Counted from the first letter of the stretch, positions 24,488-35,509 are shown. The stretch: 64,000 nucleotides of DNA from Dipteris shenzhenensis (GCA_047967505.1 CM106539.1); one strand, 5' to 3'. Program-made: numbers and translations. Notes: generated by a model from the sequence alone, not told the origin.

Positions 24488-24513
24488 AATGCAAGTGAGC
24501 AATGCAAGTGAGC
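24488..24513 (+). repeat. 13-base tandem duplication causing a frameshift
   Basis: AATGCAAGTGAGC occurs twice in direct succession. Thirteen extra bases shift the frame by one, exactly where the first pol frame of element D ends. Confidence 0.93.
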
Positions 24514-26555
24514 AGAGATGTTGTTTTTGATGAAATGAGCAGCTGGTATGCACCAACTGTTATGGTAGGAGATGCAGATGCAGGAAATGGGAATGCTGCA
24601 ATAAATGCAGAGCAGCAATCTCAAGCCTTGAGTGGACCCAGAGAGTCCTCTACTAGTGGATCTAATGCATGGACAGGGAGATTGAGATCTAGTGAATCGT
24701 CACATGGCAGCCCTGATAGTGTTGTGCAGGTATCACATAAGGGAAAAGAAAAAGTGGACCATGCTCCAGTGTTTGATGTGTCTGCAGGTAGCTCTCATGT
24801 TGATGGAGAGTCAAGCGGCTCTGAAATGAGCCTTGATGAGGAACTTGGGATTCCTTCTGTTGTTACACCTGGTGCAAGGAAAAGCAGGCATGATTTAAAG
24901 ACTCCTGCAACTGATCCAGTTGTACGGAGGTCCACTCGTATTAAGTATCCAGTTGACAGGCTGAGATATGATGGGTATACAGCACATCACTATGCTTATA
25001 TGGTCAAGGTTCTAGAGGAGCCAGAGCCCACATGTTTTGAGGATGCAGCAGGGCATAAAAATTGGGAAGCAGCTATGGATGAAGAGATGGCTGCCTTGGA
25101 TGCAAACCACACTTGGGATTTGATGCCTTTGCCTCATGATAAGAAGGCTATTGGCTGCAAGTGGGTTTACAAAGTAAAGCACAATGCTAATGGGTCTGTT
25201 AGCAGGTACAAGGCAAGATTGGTTGCCAAAGGTTTTGCACAGACATATGGAATTGACTATGAGGAAACTTTCAGCCCAGTTGCAAGGATGGCAACCGTGA
25301 GAGCAGTAATTGCTATGGCTGCTGCAAAGGGATGGTCTTTGCATCAGATGGATGTGAAAAATGCCTTCTTGCATGGTGACTTGCAGGAAGAGGTTTATAT
25401 GATGCAGCCAGAAGGTTATGAGGATAAAGCACATCCCGATTTTGTATGCAGGTTGCGCAAAGCCTTGTATGGCTTAAAACAGGCGCCGAGGGCATGGTCA
25501 GACAAGATAGGCAATATCTTGTCACTATTGGATTTCAGATTTCCAATTCAGATTTTTCACTTTATGTGAAAAGGACAAACAGAGGGATTGTGCTTATAGT
25601 CATCTATGTTGATGACTTGATTATTACAGGTGATAGTGATGCAGACATTAATGAAGTGAAGCTGCTGTTGAAGCAGAAATTTGAGATGAAGGATTTGGGA
25701 GAGCTGCGTTACTTCTTGGGCATTGAGGTTATTAGATCCCCGAGTGGGATATGGCTGTTGCAAAGGCAATACGGTTTGGACATGCTGTCCAAATATGGGA
25801 TGACAGGCTGTAAGCCTATCTCTGTTCCATTGGAGCAGAATGTGAAGCTCAATGCAGAGTCAGGTGAGCTTCTTGAAGATATTACTATGTACAGGCGCAT
25901 AGTAGGTAGCTTGATTTACATGACTATAACCAGACCAGATTTGAGCTATGCTGTGGGGCTGGTGAGTCAGTTTATGCAGGCACCAAGGAAGCCACATTTG
26001 GATGCGGCTAGACGCATACTGCGGTATGTGAAGTCCACATTGCATTATGGACTGTTCTATGAAGCTGGGTGTGCATTACAGGTACATGGATACACAGATG
26101 CTGACTGGGCTGGTAGTGTCTCAGACAGGAGATCTACTAGTGGTTTTATGTTTTCCCTTGGGAGTGGTGCCATCAGTTGGAGTAGTAAGAAGCAGCCAAC
26201 AGTTGCCTTGTCGAGCACAGAGGCTGAGTACAGGGGTGCAGCAATGGCTGCATGTGAGGTAGCTTGGTTACGGAAGCTACTTGCAGATATGGGACAGTCA
26301 GTTCATGCAGCAGTTGTCATTCATTGTGACAACATTAGCAGCATCATGCTTGCTAATAACCCAGTTTATCATGCTAGAACGAAGCACATTGAGGTGCATT
26401 ATCACTTTGTGAGAGAGAAGGTTCTAGCTGGTGAGATTGATCTTGTCTATGTCAGCACTGAGGAGCAGGTGGCTGATATCTTTACGAAGGCATTGGGTAC
26501 CGAGAAGCTTCGCAGATTTAGGAGCTTGCTTGGTGTACGTGAGATGGATTTGAGC

Positions 26556-26566
26556 TTGAGGGGGAG
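26556..26566 (+). other. Polypurine tract of element D
   Basis: TTGAGGGGGAG directly precedes the 3' LTR and overlaps the 3' end of the pol frame. Confidence 0.88.
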
Positions 26567-26863
26567 TGTTGAGATATCAAGCTCTATCCCCGACATATCT
26601 CCTGGATGACTATCATTTATGTCACCGCCTATGTTAGTTGTACTCGTGGTGTAGTTAGACTACCACGTATGTTTTGGTTTGGGTTCACATATGAACCACG
26701 TATTCTAGGTTTTGACATATAGGGTATTTCCCTCTTCTATTGTTTTGTTGTTGTGTGCAAAAGTGAAGAAAGGCTTCACCCTCAAACCTTGTGTCCTCTC
26801 TCTTTTGTGTGTTGTGAAGAAAGCTGAACTTGAGTCTCCTATCTCTCTCCCTTATTCTTTACA
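26567..26863 (+). repeat. 3' LTR of element D
   Basis: 297 bases, ending TTCTTTACA, followed by CTCGC. The last codons of pol run into it. Confidence 0.95.
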
Positions 26864-26868
26864 CTCGC
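26864..26868 (+). repeat. Target site duplication CTCGC, right copy (element D)
   Basis: Identical to 21367-21371. Confidence 0.95.
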
Positions 26869-27028
26869 AATAAGCCATAACTCAAGGACACATAATAAAA
26901 TGGATCCGAGAGTATGTTGTCTCTGTGCCAACATGAACTTAGGTAGTACAGAATGTGTGTGTAGAGTAGCGACAAAGCTTCGCTTGTACTTGCATAAAGC
27001 TAGGAACAATCCCTCTTAAAAATCCAAC
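26869..27028 (+). other. Host DNA continuing after element D
   Basis: Resumes the sequence interrupted at 21371. No motif seen. Confidence 0.5.
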
Positions 27029-27250
27029 TTGCATGTTCTACATGCAAGTTCTACATACGATTCCTACATTCAAGTTCTATATGCAACTCCTACATGCGAG
27101 TTCTACATGCAACTCTTACATGCGAGTTCTACATGCAACTCCTACATGCAAGTTCTACATGCAAGTTCTACATGCGAGTTCTACATGCAACTCCTACATG
27201 CAACTTGCAACTTCTACATGCAACTTCTATATGCAAGTTCTATATGTAGA
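27029..27250 (+). repeat. 13-bp minisatellite (TTCTACATGCAAG)n
   Basis: About 17 degenerate units of 13 bases, with variants CAAG, CGAG and CAAC at the end of the unit. Since 13 is not a multiple of three, all three frames stay open, producing apparent ORFs of 94-98 codons that are not genes. Confidence 0.93.
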
Positions 27251-27486
27251 GAGAGAATGTCTTACAATTCCTACATGCAAAGAGAGAAGCTCTCCAACTT
27301 GTATAAATACCCCATAATGGAATGAAGCCCACACTCTTTGGGGCATTGTGTTGAGTTCTACTTTGGTATTCTAAGCAATTGTCTCAAGTGTCCATGCTTC
27401 CTTGCACTCCACATCCAAAAGCATGTCCTAACCTTGCAACTCCTCCTCCCCTCTCCTCCAACCTTGCAACCCATCCTCTCCCTCTC
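27251..27486 (+). other. Spacer with a TATA-like box
   Basis: Contains GTATAAATACCCC at about 27300 and a pyrimidine-rich end (CTCCTCCCCTCTCCTCC) before the F LTR. It could be LTR-derived promoter sequence, but no partner copy is present in the window. Confidence 0.3.
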
Positions 27487-27865
27487 TGTTGGGATAAGTG
27501 TGATCAAGGGCTTGCTCTATGGTCATGTGTGCATCCAGGGGAGTCACGTCACATGTGTGTGTGTGTGTGTGTGTGTGTTGTAGAGACACATTAAGTGCTA
27601 TGATGTATCTAGTGTGTGACCTAAGTGATGATGTAAGCCAAAGGCCCCCACATGGGAGATTCCTTTGATTTAGGCTAGTCCCACTGATGTAGGGGTTAAT
27701 TGCCACTGATGTAGGGAAGGTGCCTTTGATCTAGGCCACCTTCTCCCCATTTCTATAAGAGAGAGTCACCTCTCTCACAATCTGGAGTGAACAACATTTT
27801 TGGTTACATCTTGTGCTCTCACTCCTCTTCCAAGATGCATCTATTCTATCCCACGTGTTTCTACA
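27487..27865 (+). repeat. 5' LTR of element F
   Basis: Starts TGTTGGGATAAGTGTGATCA and ends CACGTGTTTCTACA, 379 bases, with an internal (TG)n run near 27555. An inverted relative lies at 35871-36237. Confidence 0.88.
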
Positions 27866-27867
27866 TT

Positions 27868-27880
27868 TGGTATTAGAGCT
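27868..27880 (+). other. Primer binding site of element F
   Basis: TGGTATTAGAGCT, two bases after the LTR; one change from the usual TGGTATCAGAGC, initiator tRNA-Met type. Confidence 0.75.
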
Positions 27881-28774
27881 TTAGATTCTAGATCTAGCCT
27901 AGCCTAGCATTAGATGCTCTCTTTAGCATGAACTACTAGTTTTTTCAAAGATTCCTCTCATCATCTCCATTTTCCTCTTTCCTTCCAAAATTTTGTGTGA
28001 GCTTGTTCTCTACCTACAATAAACCATTCCCAGAGCCCTTTCAGACCAAGCATCCTTGAATATGGGCGACCCTCCAGCTGTAAGCAATTAGCCAGATATT
28101 GCCTGTACGCACAATGCTGACACAACCTTCACTTGTCGAATACTCGTGCAATTCTGTTGACAAAGAAGAAAGATCTTTAATTGCTTCTAGCCACAATTGG
28201 GTGACGTTACAAGAAAGTTGCTAATGAAGTTTGAGCTAGTTTGGTCAAGTATTGGAGGAGAAACAGACGAAAAACTAGTCGATTTTGCTAAGCTTCTCTA
28301 TGGCGACATGACAAACAATTGCGCGATTCTTCTAGTGTGGATTCAAGTTGATATGTAAGCTTTCATTATGCACTGAAAGCCCCTTGAAATCTGCTACTAC
28401 GAGATGTGCAAATCTTGGGCTCCAAATTTTCAGTTTGATAGTTGAAAATTTTTGACTGATTTCTGATGATAATGATTGACCAGTCAACTATGTGATGGGG
28501 TGTTTTAGTCTTACTTCTCATTTACTGAGTTTTTTAGTTGATCATAACTTTCGTTGAGTATAAACATCATTTGGGAATTATTTTTCAAAGGATTATGAGA
28601 GTTTTATGATGATACATAGCCACTTGTAAGAGTATAGAAACTGACTTATTTAAAGGTAAGTACTACTCAAATGACATTCTCTTATGAATCACAATATGAT
28701 CAAATGCCCAATATGAAGCATGAATATTTCAAAAATCTTATGAAGACCTTCATCAACAACAAAGACAAATTGAA

Positions 28775-28987
28775 ATGCTCAGGACTGCATATGGTGAGAC
28801 AAACTTTATTGAATTGTCCTCTACAATCACGAAGTTTATGATCACACATAGTGGTGAACAAATGGATGCAAATATTGATGACTATGTTTCAAAGTATGTT
28901 TCCTGTTGGAAATACTTTGTACTTCTCAAGTACAACATTCTTGATGATGATATATTCTTGGTGCTATCATTGAAAAAGGGAGATCTG
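28775..28987 (+). pseudogene. Gag-like frame of element F, 5' piece
   Basis: Starts at ATG 28775 and reads ITKFMITHSGEQMDANIDDY, then WKYFVLLKYNILDDDIFLVL, the helical composition of a copia gag (UBN2-like). Inserted element B follows at 28986 and supplies the stop. When one AGATC copy and B are left out, the same frame continues at 34537. The family call is tentative. Confidence 0.6.
28981..28985 (+). repeat. Target site duplication AGATC, left copy (element B)
   Basis: Identical to 34532-34536. Confidence 0.95.
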
Positions 28988-29707
28988 TAAGAAAATAATA
29001 CAACGTCTGTGCTCAACAGATAACAGGATCTCGTACACAAGAGAGAAAACAAGATAGTATGGAGAATCAAAAATTTGATTACTGTAGAACTGATACAATA
29101 GATGGCGCTGCCTCCCAACCGTGCACTCCTATGAAAGAAGCTTCGATGGCGTGCTGGAAACAGTAGAGGACGGAGGCTGGATGCTAAGAATCAGGGTTGC
29201 TGTAGCCAGTGATGAAATGGGCTTCACGGGCTTGCTCTTATATAGCCACCAGTCATAGTCGGTTAGGCTCAATTGGGTGACCGACCCAGTCCGCTTAAAA
29301 CGGTCGACTGGGGGTCAGTCTCAAAATAGACCACCGACCATACGATAGAACCGGTGCGCAAAACAGAGCAACTAACCTACATTCTCTGTTCCCATCCAGG
29401 ATCATCTGAGGCTCTAAACGGGCCCTGCAACCCGAGAGTGGGCTGCCCCGAAAAATGCTCCATCTACCCTCAGTGCGGTCAGTCAAGGGATGCCTTCCCA
29501 CACTTGCATGTAGCCTAGTTGGCGGTGTGCCAACTCTATCTGAAGCCGTCCAGCCATTAGGCCACACATGGCCCCCATCTAGTGTCCAAACCAGGACCTA
29601 CTGGATAACTGAGCTACTCAAATGTCTTCTCCTCATATGGGGGGCTTACAAGTAGAGTTAGCTGGTTCTCGCGTAGTTACATGAGAGTGGAGCATTGATA
29701 TCTAACA
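28986..29707 (-). repeat. 3' LTR of element B
   Basis: Read on the minus strand it starts TGTTAGATATCAATGCTCCA and ends CTTACA. 722 bases. Confidence 0.93.
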
Positions 29708-29718
29708 CCCCCCCTCAA
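29708..29718 (-). other. Polypurine tract of element B
   Basis: The complement reads TTGAGGGGGGG directly inside the 3' LTR. Confidence 0.88.
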
Positions 29719-29737
29719 TGTCCACCTGTAAGTGAAC

Positions 29738-31517
29738 TTACTTTTTCGGCCCAATGCCAAGTCGATGAAGATGCCTCTCCAGCAAGTCTCTTCCAAGAGC
29801 CTTCATGAAGATGTCCGCAGCATTCTCTATAGTCGGACAGTACACCAAGTCAACCTCTCCATCCATGATGAGCTCATGTACAAAGTGATATTGAATCTCA
29901 ATGTGTTTTGTGCGAGCGTGGAACACCGAGTTCTTTGCAATCGCCATGCAACTCTGATTGTCACATGATAACTGCGTAGGCTTGTTCTGCACTACACCCA
30001 TGTCTCCCAAAATCCTCCTCAATCACACTGCCTCGCAAGAAGCAAAGCATGCAGATTTGTACTCGGCCTCGGTAGAAGAAAGAGCAACTGTAGGTTGCTT
30101 CTTGCTGACCCATGACACAACTCTAGATCCAAGTGAGAAACAGTACCCTGTCACTGATCTCCTGCTGTCCACGTCTCCTGCCCAATCCGAGTCACAGAAT
30201 CCGGTCAAGATGTTGCCCTTGGTATAGGTGATGCCATAATCAAGTGTGCCTTTGATGTATTTCAGCACCCGCATCCCTGCCCTCCAATGGTTCTCCCGAG
30301 GCTTATTGGAAAACCTGCTTAGTACACCAATCGCAAAACTGATGTCCGGCCGTGTGTTGCATAGGTAAATCAAGCTGCCCACAAGTCTTCTATACTTGCT
30401 TCGTCCACCAGTGGTGATGAATCCTCATTTGAGAGCTTCGCATCAACCTCCATAGGGGTACCAACTGTCTTGCACTCAGCCATGCCAAATGCCTTCAGTA
30501 TCTCTCTAGCATACTTCAGCTGTGAAATGAAGATCTGTTTCGGCTCCTGCCAAACTTCAATCCCCAAACAGAAATGCATCAGTCTGAGGTCTGTCATTTC
30601 AAACTCTCTTCCTAGCAAATGCTTCGTCTGCGAGATCTTCTCTTTATGGTTCCCTGTTATGACAAGGTCGTCTACATAAAGGACCACGATCATACACCTG
30701 CCTCCTTCTCTGAAGATATACAAATTTGCATCAGATGGGCTCCTCTTGAACCCGTTTTGCAGAAAGTAGGCATCAATTCACTGGTACCACGCTCGTGGGG
30801 CCTGTTTCAGGTCGTAAAGTGCCTTCTTCAGTTTGTAGACTTTACCTTCTGAACTGGGGATCTCAAAACCTGATGGTTGTTCCACGTATACCTCCTCCTT
30901 GAGATCTCCATTCAGAAAGGTGAATTTCACATCCATTTGAAACACGGGCCAACTTCCCTGGGCAGCTAAAGCCAAAACACTGCGAATTGTGGTTAGTCGA
31001 GCTGTGGGAGCAAAAGTATCTTGATAATCAAAACCATGTACCTGTGCAACATGCCGTCGGACTTGTACTTGGTCTTGTACTTATCCAACATGCCGTTGGT
31101 CTTGTACTTATCCAACATGCCGTTGGACTTGTACTTGGTCTTGTACACCCACTTGGTTCCGATTACCTTGCGTTTTGGTGGTCGATCCACAAGGTCTCAA
31201 GTGTCATTCTTCATTATGGAGCCATACTCCGACTGCATAGCCTCCATCCACCTATCATCGCCCTGTGCCTCTTCAAGACACTTAGGTTCATCAGCACGGA
31301 TCACTTCTGTCATCAAAGCATAGATGACCAAGTGTTCCTGTGCCCTTCTTTGCTCCTCTAATCTCTTGGAGCGGTGGTGTTCGGATGGTTCCTCCTCAAT
31401 GGCTGGAGGTTCTTTGCCGTCCAAAAGCTGCTTTACCCACTTCGGGAATGGCCGTTGCCGTTGTGGTTCTGCAAGCTCTTCTTCATCTTCTTTGTCTTGA
31501 ATCTTCCCAAGCACCAT
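29738..31517 (-). pseudogene. Copia RT and RNase H of element B, broken
   Basis: Read from right to left. 31197-31517 is the Pro/Glu-rich linker and RT start (EAMQSEYGSIMKNDT). 30993-31190 is RT with an expanded short repeat (KYKSNGMLDKYKTNGMLDKY). 30778-30975 holds QMDVKFTFLNGDLKEE. 30370-30723 holds the catalytic YVDDLVITGN. 30023-30382 is the RNase H start (CDSDWAGDVDSRRSVTGYC, ALSSTEAEYKSA). 29738-30022 is its C-terminus. The frames are interrupted by shifts and stops. Confidence 0.9.
31046..31150 (-). repeat. Nested tandem expansion inside RT of element B
   Basis: Units built from CTTGTACTTATCCAACATGC and CGTTGGACTTGTACTTGGTC recur three times in partial form. Compared with fragment A, the segment encoding KARLMAKGFAQ is missing here and replaced by these repeats. 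Confidence 0.8.
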
Positions 31518-31642
31518 TGGGGGAGTTCAGTCTGCTATTGGTGGTGGTATTGGATGGATATCCTGGTCCTAGTTGTCTGGGAAGGAAGCATCCTCCTCCA
31601 ATTGATGCGGCTGTTCTGAGAAGACCACATCGCGACTTACAA

Positions 31643-33226
31643 TTACCTTCTTGGTAACAGGTTATAGAGACGGTGACCCTTCGCCTCTTCATTGTAGCCC
31701 AAGAAAATACACTTCCGGCTCGTCGGTTCCCATTTGGTCCTGGTAGCATCAGGGACATGCACAAAACAGTCACATCCAAAAACTCTGAAATGTGCAGCTG
31801 AAGGTTTCTTACCAGAAAAGGCTTGCAGTGGAGTCATCTTGTTCACAGCCTTCGTGTAGCTACGATTCAAGACGTAAACTGCAGTGTTACATGCTTCAGC
31901 CCAGAAAGTCTTTGGCAAATCTTTCCCTTTCATCATACTCCAGTCCATTTCACAGATGATGCGCATCTTGCGTTCTCCATTTTTGCTGTGATGTATGTGG
32001 TGGGGGTTTCTGCCTCTTGATCCCGTGACTTTTGCAGTAACTCTCGAATTCAGTTGATGTGAACTCTCCACCTCTGTCTGATCTCAATTTCTTCACCACC
32101 CTCCCCATTTCTTTCTCGACCATTACATGCCATTCCTGAACCTACTGAAAGCCTCGTCTTTAGTCTTCAGGAAGTATATCCATATCCTTCTACTGTAGTC
32201 GTCGATTAGCGTCATGAAGTAGTAGGAACCACCCAAAGCTTCCATCTCCATCTTTTCGCAGAGGTCCGTGTGAACGAGCTCTAGAGGAGCCTTTGCCCTG
32301 CTGGCCTCTTTAGGAAAGGGATGCCGATGCTGCTTGCCCATCATGCAAGCTTCACATACATCGGGCAGATCTGAAATTTCTGGTAGGTCTGCAATCATTC
32401 CACTTTTATGCATCTCCTTCAAAGAACTAAGGTTTAGATGACCAAACCTCTCATGCCACAACTTAGTGTTCTTCACATCCGCTCGAGCATTGAAAGCTGA
32501 GAGTTCGTAAATGTTGTTGCGCCGTGTACCTTTACCAACGACCTTTCCTTGAAGATCCAGAATCTGTGCACCATTCTTATCGAATTGAACTTTGAGGTCC
32601 CGATCCGTGATCGCGGAAATGGACAACAAGTTCCTCTTTATATCTGGCACATAAAGAACATCGGACAACTGTTTTACAACTCCATTTGACTTGAGAGCAA
32701 TCGTACCTTTTCCTTTTGCTGGACATTTTGCATCATTGCCGACTGCTACCAGGATGTCATTCCCTACCGGCTGTAGAGAGGTATACCAATCCTTCCGACT
32801 GGTCATGTGGCGCAATGCACCACTGTCAATAATCCAAGGTTCATCCGCAGGTACATGAACTGCCTCCGGGCAAATCTCCTCAATTGCGACGAACAGCTCT
32901 ATTGGTGCTGCCTGCGCGCTATTGCTGGACTCTTTCTTTACTCCGTTCTTCTCATCTGCAAACTTCTTTCGGCACTCATTCTGCTTGTGCCATGCCTTGT
33001 TGCAATAGAAGCACTTGATCTTCTTCTTTCTCTTTTTTATCATCAGAAGAAGATGGGTTACCAAAGTCCTTAACCTTACCTTTCTTTGATCCGGTCCAGA
33101 AAGCTGAATCTTCTCCAGTCCTCGTCTTTTGACGCATCTCCTCCTCCAGAAGCATCGCGCTGAAATCTTCAAAGTTGAGGGGCGGATTTCTGTTATGCGT
33201 ACTTTGGTGGGAGAATCCGTATGCAC
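31643..33226 (-). pseudogene. Copia knuckle-protease-integrase of element B, broken
   Basis: The 32123-33226 frame contains the knuckle CFYCNKAWHKQNEC, protease IIDSGALRHMTS, pre-integrase LWHERFGHLNLSSL with CEACMMGKQ, and the integrase first Asp in HTDLCEKMEME. A frameshift near 32100 moves into 31643-32071, which holds the rest of the integrase core and the FWAEACNTAVYVLNRS and FRVFGCDCFVHVPD blocks. The Asp and Glu blocks that should bridge the two frames are garbled. Confidence 0.9.
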
Positions 33227-33729
33227 CTTCGTGCTAGATTCTCGCTGGTGATGGTGATGCCGATTGCAGTCATCTGATCGCGCAGATTCTTCACCCTGGT
33301 GATGAACTTCTCTGCCGCTTCAGACTCAAACAACTTCTCGTTCGCGAGTTGAGTCTCCAAATTCTCAATCCGCGTCTGATTCGTGGTCTCGTATTGATTT
33401 TTCAAGACCGTCCATGCCTCCTCCACTGTGGTGACATGTTGAATTAACACCATGATGGAATTACTAACACTGTAGACAATAGAACACAGTGCATCTGCAT
33501 TTCTTCTTGTCCATGTGAGAATCTCATCCGTAGTTGGTACTATCTGTTGTCCTGCATTGGTTGGATCCGGTCTCACAACCGGCCTCACGTCCACCCCAGT
33601 AGCAGTGTCCCAAAGCTCGTATGCGCTTAGGATGGTCTTTATCTTGAACTTCCAGAGTGGATAGTTAGAACCGTCCAACTTTCTGCTTTCGCCGAACGGT
33701 GGGATTCGCAGTCTTACGGGCTGGGCCAA
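33193..33729 (-). pseudogene. Copia gag of element B
   Basis: ATG at 33729, 178 codons. It opens MAQPVRLRIPPFGESRKLDG and continues with NYPLWKFKIKTIL, the conserved copia gag motif with Trp, and VEEAWTVLKNQYETTN. It forms the particle shell. The frame overlaps the following one (33226) by about 30 bases with a frame change that separates the knuckle from gag; a frameshift is more likely than programmed slippage. Confidence 0.9.
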
Positions 33730-33786
33730 CTCTCACAATCTGCTCGCAAACAGAAACACACTACCAAATCTTCTTGCTAGAGTCCA

Positions 33787-33799
33787 GGCTCTGATACCA
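33787..33799 (-). other. Primer binding site of element B
   Basis: The complement reads TGGTATCAGAGCC, abutting the end of the 5' LTR. Confidence 0.95.
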
Positions 33800-34531
33800 T
33801 GTAAGAAAATAATACAACTTCTGTGCTAAACAAACAACAAGATCTCGTACGTGAGAGAGAAAACAAGATAGTATGGAGAATCAAAAATATGATTACTGTA
33901 GAACTTATACAATAGATGGAGCTGCCTCCCAACCATGCGCTCCTATGAAAGAAGCTTCGATGGCATGCTGGAAACAGTAGAGGACGGAGGTTGGATGCTA
34001 AGGAATCAGGGTTGCTGTAGCCAGTGATGAAATGGGCTTCACGGGCTTGCTCTTATATAGCCACCAGTTGTAGTCAGTTAGGCTCAATTGGGTGACCGAC
34101 CCAGTCCGCCCAAAACGGTCAACTGGGGGTCGGTCCCGAGATAGACCATCAACCATACGATAGAACCGGTGTGCAAAACAGAGCAACTGACCTATGGTTT
34201 CCGTTCGGCCCAGAGCCATCTAGGATCATCTGAGGCTCCAAACGGGCCCCGCAACCCGAGAGTGGGCTGCCCCAAAAAATGCTCCATCTACCCTTAGTGC
34301 GGTTAGTCAAGGGATGCCTTCCCGCACTTGCATGTAGCCTAGTTGGCGGTGTGCCAACTCTATCTGAAGCCGTCCAGCCATCAGGCCACACATGGCCCCC
34401 ATCTGGTGTCCAAACCAGGACCTACTGGATAACCGAGCTACTCAAATGCCTTCTCCTCATATGGGGGGCTTACAAGTAGAGTTAGCTGGTTCCCGCGTAG
34501 TTACATGAGAGTGGAGCATTGATATCTAACA
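33800..34531 (-). repeat. 5' LTR of element B
   Basis: 732 bases, the same ends as 28986-29707. It contains the block matched by fragment A at 5051-5404. Confidence 0.93.
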
Positions 34532-34536
34532 AGATC
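34532..34536 (+). repeat. Target site duplication AGATC, right copy (element B)
   Basis: Identical to 28981-28985. Confidence 0.95.
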
Positions 34537-34793
34537 TACTCTCTTCACATTTGAATTTCATGTCAACCTCTTTGGCAAATGACAAAATGTATATGGATGT
34601 CAAGATCAACATAAAAGGCTTCCTCAAAGTTTTCAAGATGAAGAATGATACTCATATTTCTTATAAGTCTTTTTTACAAGAGGCATCACTTTTGGACACT
34701 GGAAAGCTTGAAGATGATCAAGCATTTATAAAGAATGCCAAGGCAAGTTTGATTGATAAAACTCCATCAACAACAAAAGAAGCATCCAAGTAG
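34537..34793 (+). pseudogene. Gag-like frame of element F, 3' piece
   Basis: Continues the frame of 28775-28985 without a shift once element B is discounted. It reads FMSTSLANDKMYMDVKINIK and ends at TAG 34791-34793 after DKTPSTTKEASK. No knuckle, protease or pol follows, so F is 3'-truncated or belongs to a non-autonomous group. Confidence 0.6.
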
Positions 34794-35049
34794 AAGACAA
34801 GGACTTTGCCTTTTGAGCAACTTGTCTTTGATTTTTTGTTTATCATCACTTGGTCAAGTTTTGAGGTTCTTTGCCTGGAGTAGTACTCCAAAAAGAATGT
34901 CATATGTTTTGTCTTTTGTAAATCACCTCTGGTCACCATATGATGTAGGCCATGTGATACGTGTTTGGTCTATACCATTTTTGTGAACCTTGACCCTTGG
35001 GCACCTTTGCTAGCATGAGGTTATTATGCTTGTGCTTTTAGTCAAAGGT

Positions 35050-35390
35050 GTATAGTTTATGCCTTAGACATGGACAAAGCATAGATAGAGTACACTGGGA
35101 TCTATCATCTCGGTGATGACCAAGTTGGGCTTTGCGTATTTTGTGTTTGAATGGTGGTGTGGCAGATACGTTTGACCTGAAATGATGTATCAGGCAGGGG
35201 TGTCCAATTGCCCCACTTCTGTTCACTATTAGCACGGTCCCGTTGATTAATCTAATTAAAAGAGTGTTGGCTCTTTCCCATGGTTTTCGTAGGAAGAGCA
35301 GGGTATTCTCAGTATTATGCAGGGTTTCGAGGCTTTTTGTCACCTACAGATATATCGAGGTTGTCGTTTGTAGTATACGTGTAGCTTAGG
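35050..35390 (+). pseudogene. LINE reverse transcriptase scrap
   Basis: The frame at about 35165 reads IRQGCPIAPLLFTISTVPLI, the conserved R-Q-G-C-P-x-x-P-L-L-F block of non-LTR RTs. Upstream, in a shifted frame, SIISVMTKLGFAYFVFEW and DMDKA resemble the preceding L1-type RT blocks. Stops and shifts make it a remnant. It differs from the LINE at 51521. Confidence 0.6.
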
Positions 35391-35509
35391 ACCTCGAGTC
35401 GTATTCCGGTGAGAAACGTAGGCTTAAGTGTGGTAAGCAAACATAGTGCATGCATGTGTAAAAGGATCGTGCATCACCATGGTTGAGGTAATGAAGGCTT
35501 TCGCCTTCA

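Larger units (their letters stand above)
22242..26609 (+). pseudogene. Copia gag-pol of element D, two frameshifts
   Basis: I start at ATG 22242 (MSENLSTIVSEKLD), the usual copia gag opening; an in-frame ATG at 22215 would add nine untypical residues. Gag ends with an Arg-Gly-rich segment and the knuckle CYYCGKPGHKENTC (residues 272-285). Protease DSG is at 340-342. Integrase has HSDVW (Asp542), RSDGGGEY and NGVAERKN. Frame 1 ends at 24530 after a 13-base tandem duplication at 24488-24513. The second frame (to 25569) carries the RT N-terminus. A single-base shift near 25510 moves to the third frame, with YVDD at 25605 and RNase H (TDADWAGSVSDRRS, LSSTEAEYRGA). Catalytic residues are otherwise intact. 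Confidence 0.93.
21372..26863 (+). mobile_element. Complete Ty1/copia element D, young
   Basis: 5' LTR 21372-21664, primer site 21665, leader, gag-pol 22242-26609, polypurine tract, 3' LTR 26567-26863, flanked by CTCGC. The LTRs appear to differ only by a 4-base indel (GAAG versus GAAGAAAG near the U5 end), so insertion is recent. Two frameshifts disable pol. It sits in the E-side DNA. Confidence 0.95.
27487..28985 (+). mobile_element. LTR element F, 5' part (split by element B)
   Basis: 5' LTR 27487-27865, primer-site-like TGGTATTAGAGCT at 27868, then about 0.9 kb of leader and the start of a gag-like frame at 28775. Element B interrupts it at 28985 and F resumes at 34537. The family is uncertain; the gag looks copia-like. 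Its pol and 3' LTR are missing. Confidence 0.75.
28986..34531 (-). mobile_element. Full-length Ty1/copia element B
   Basis: Minus-strand element with 3' LTR 28986-29707 on the left, polypurine tract, pol and gag, primer site 33787-33799, and 5' LTR 33800-34531, flanked by AGATC. The LTRs are 722 and 732 bases with scattered substitutions and small indels, so it is older than C and D. The coding region has several frameshifts. Fragment A (5051-6790) is the same family. Confidence 0.95.

Noticed and set aside
27029-27250. CRISPR-like array
   Set aside because: Units are 13 bp with no unique spacers; the genome is a plant nuclear genome.
27029-27325. Overlapping ORFs of 94-98 codons
   Set aside because: They are the 13-bp minisatellite read in different frames; no gene.
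5051-34531. Integrated pararetrovirus (caulimovirus-like) sequence
   Set aside because: Every RT seen is accompanied by LTRs, integrase or copia/gypsy domain order; no movement-protein or caulimovirus coat motif was noticed.
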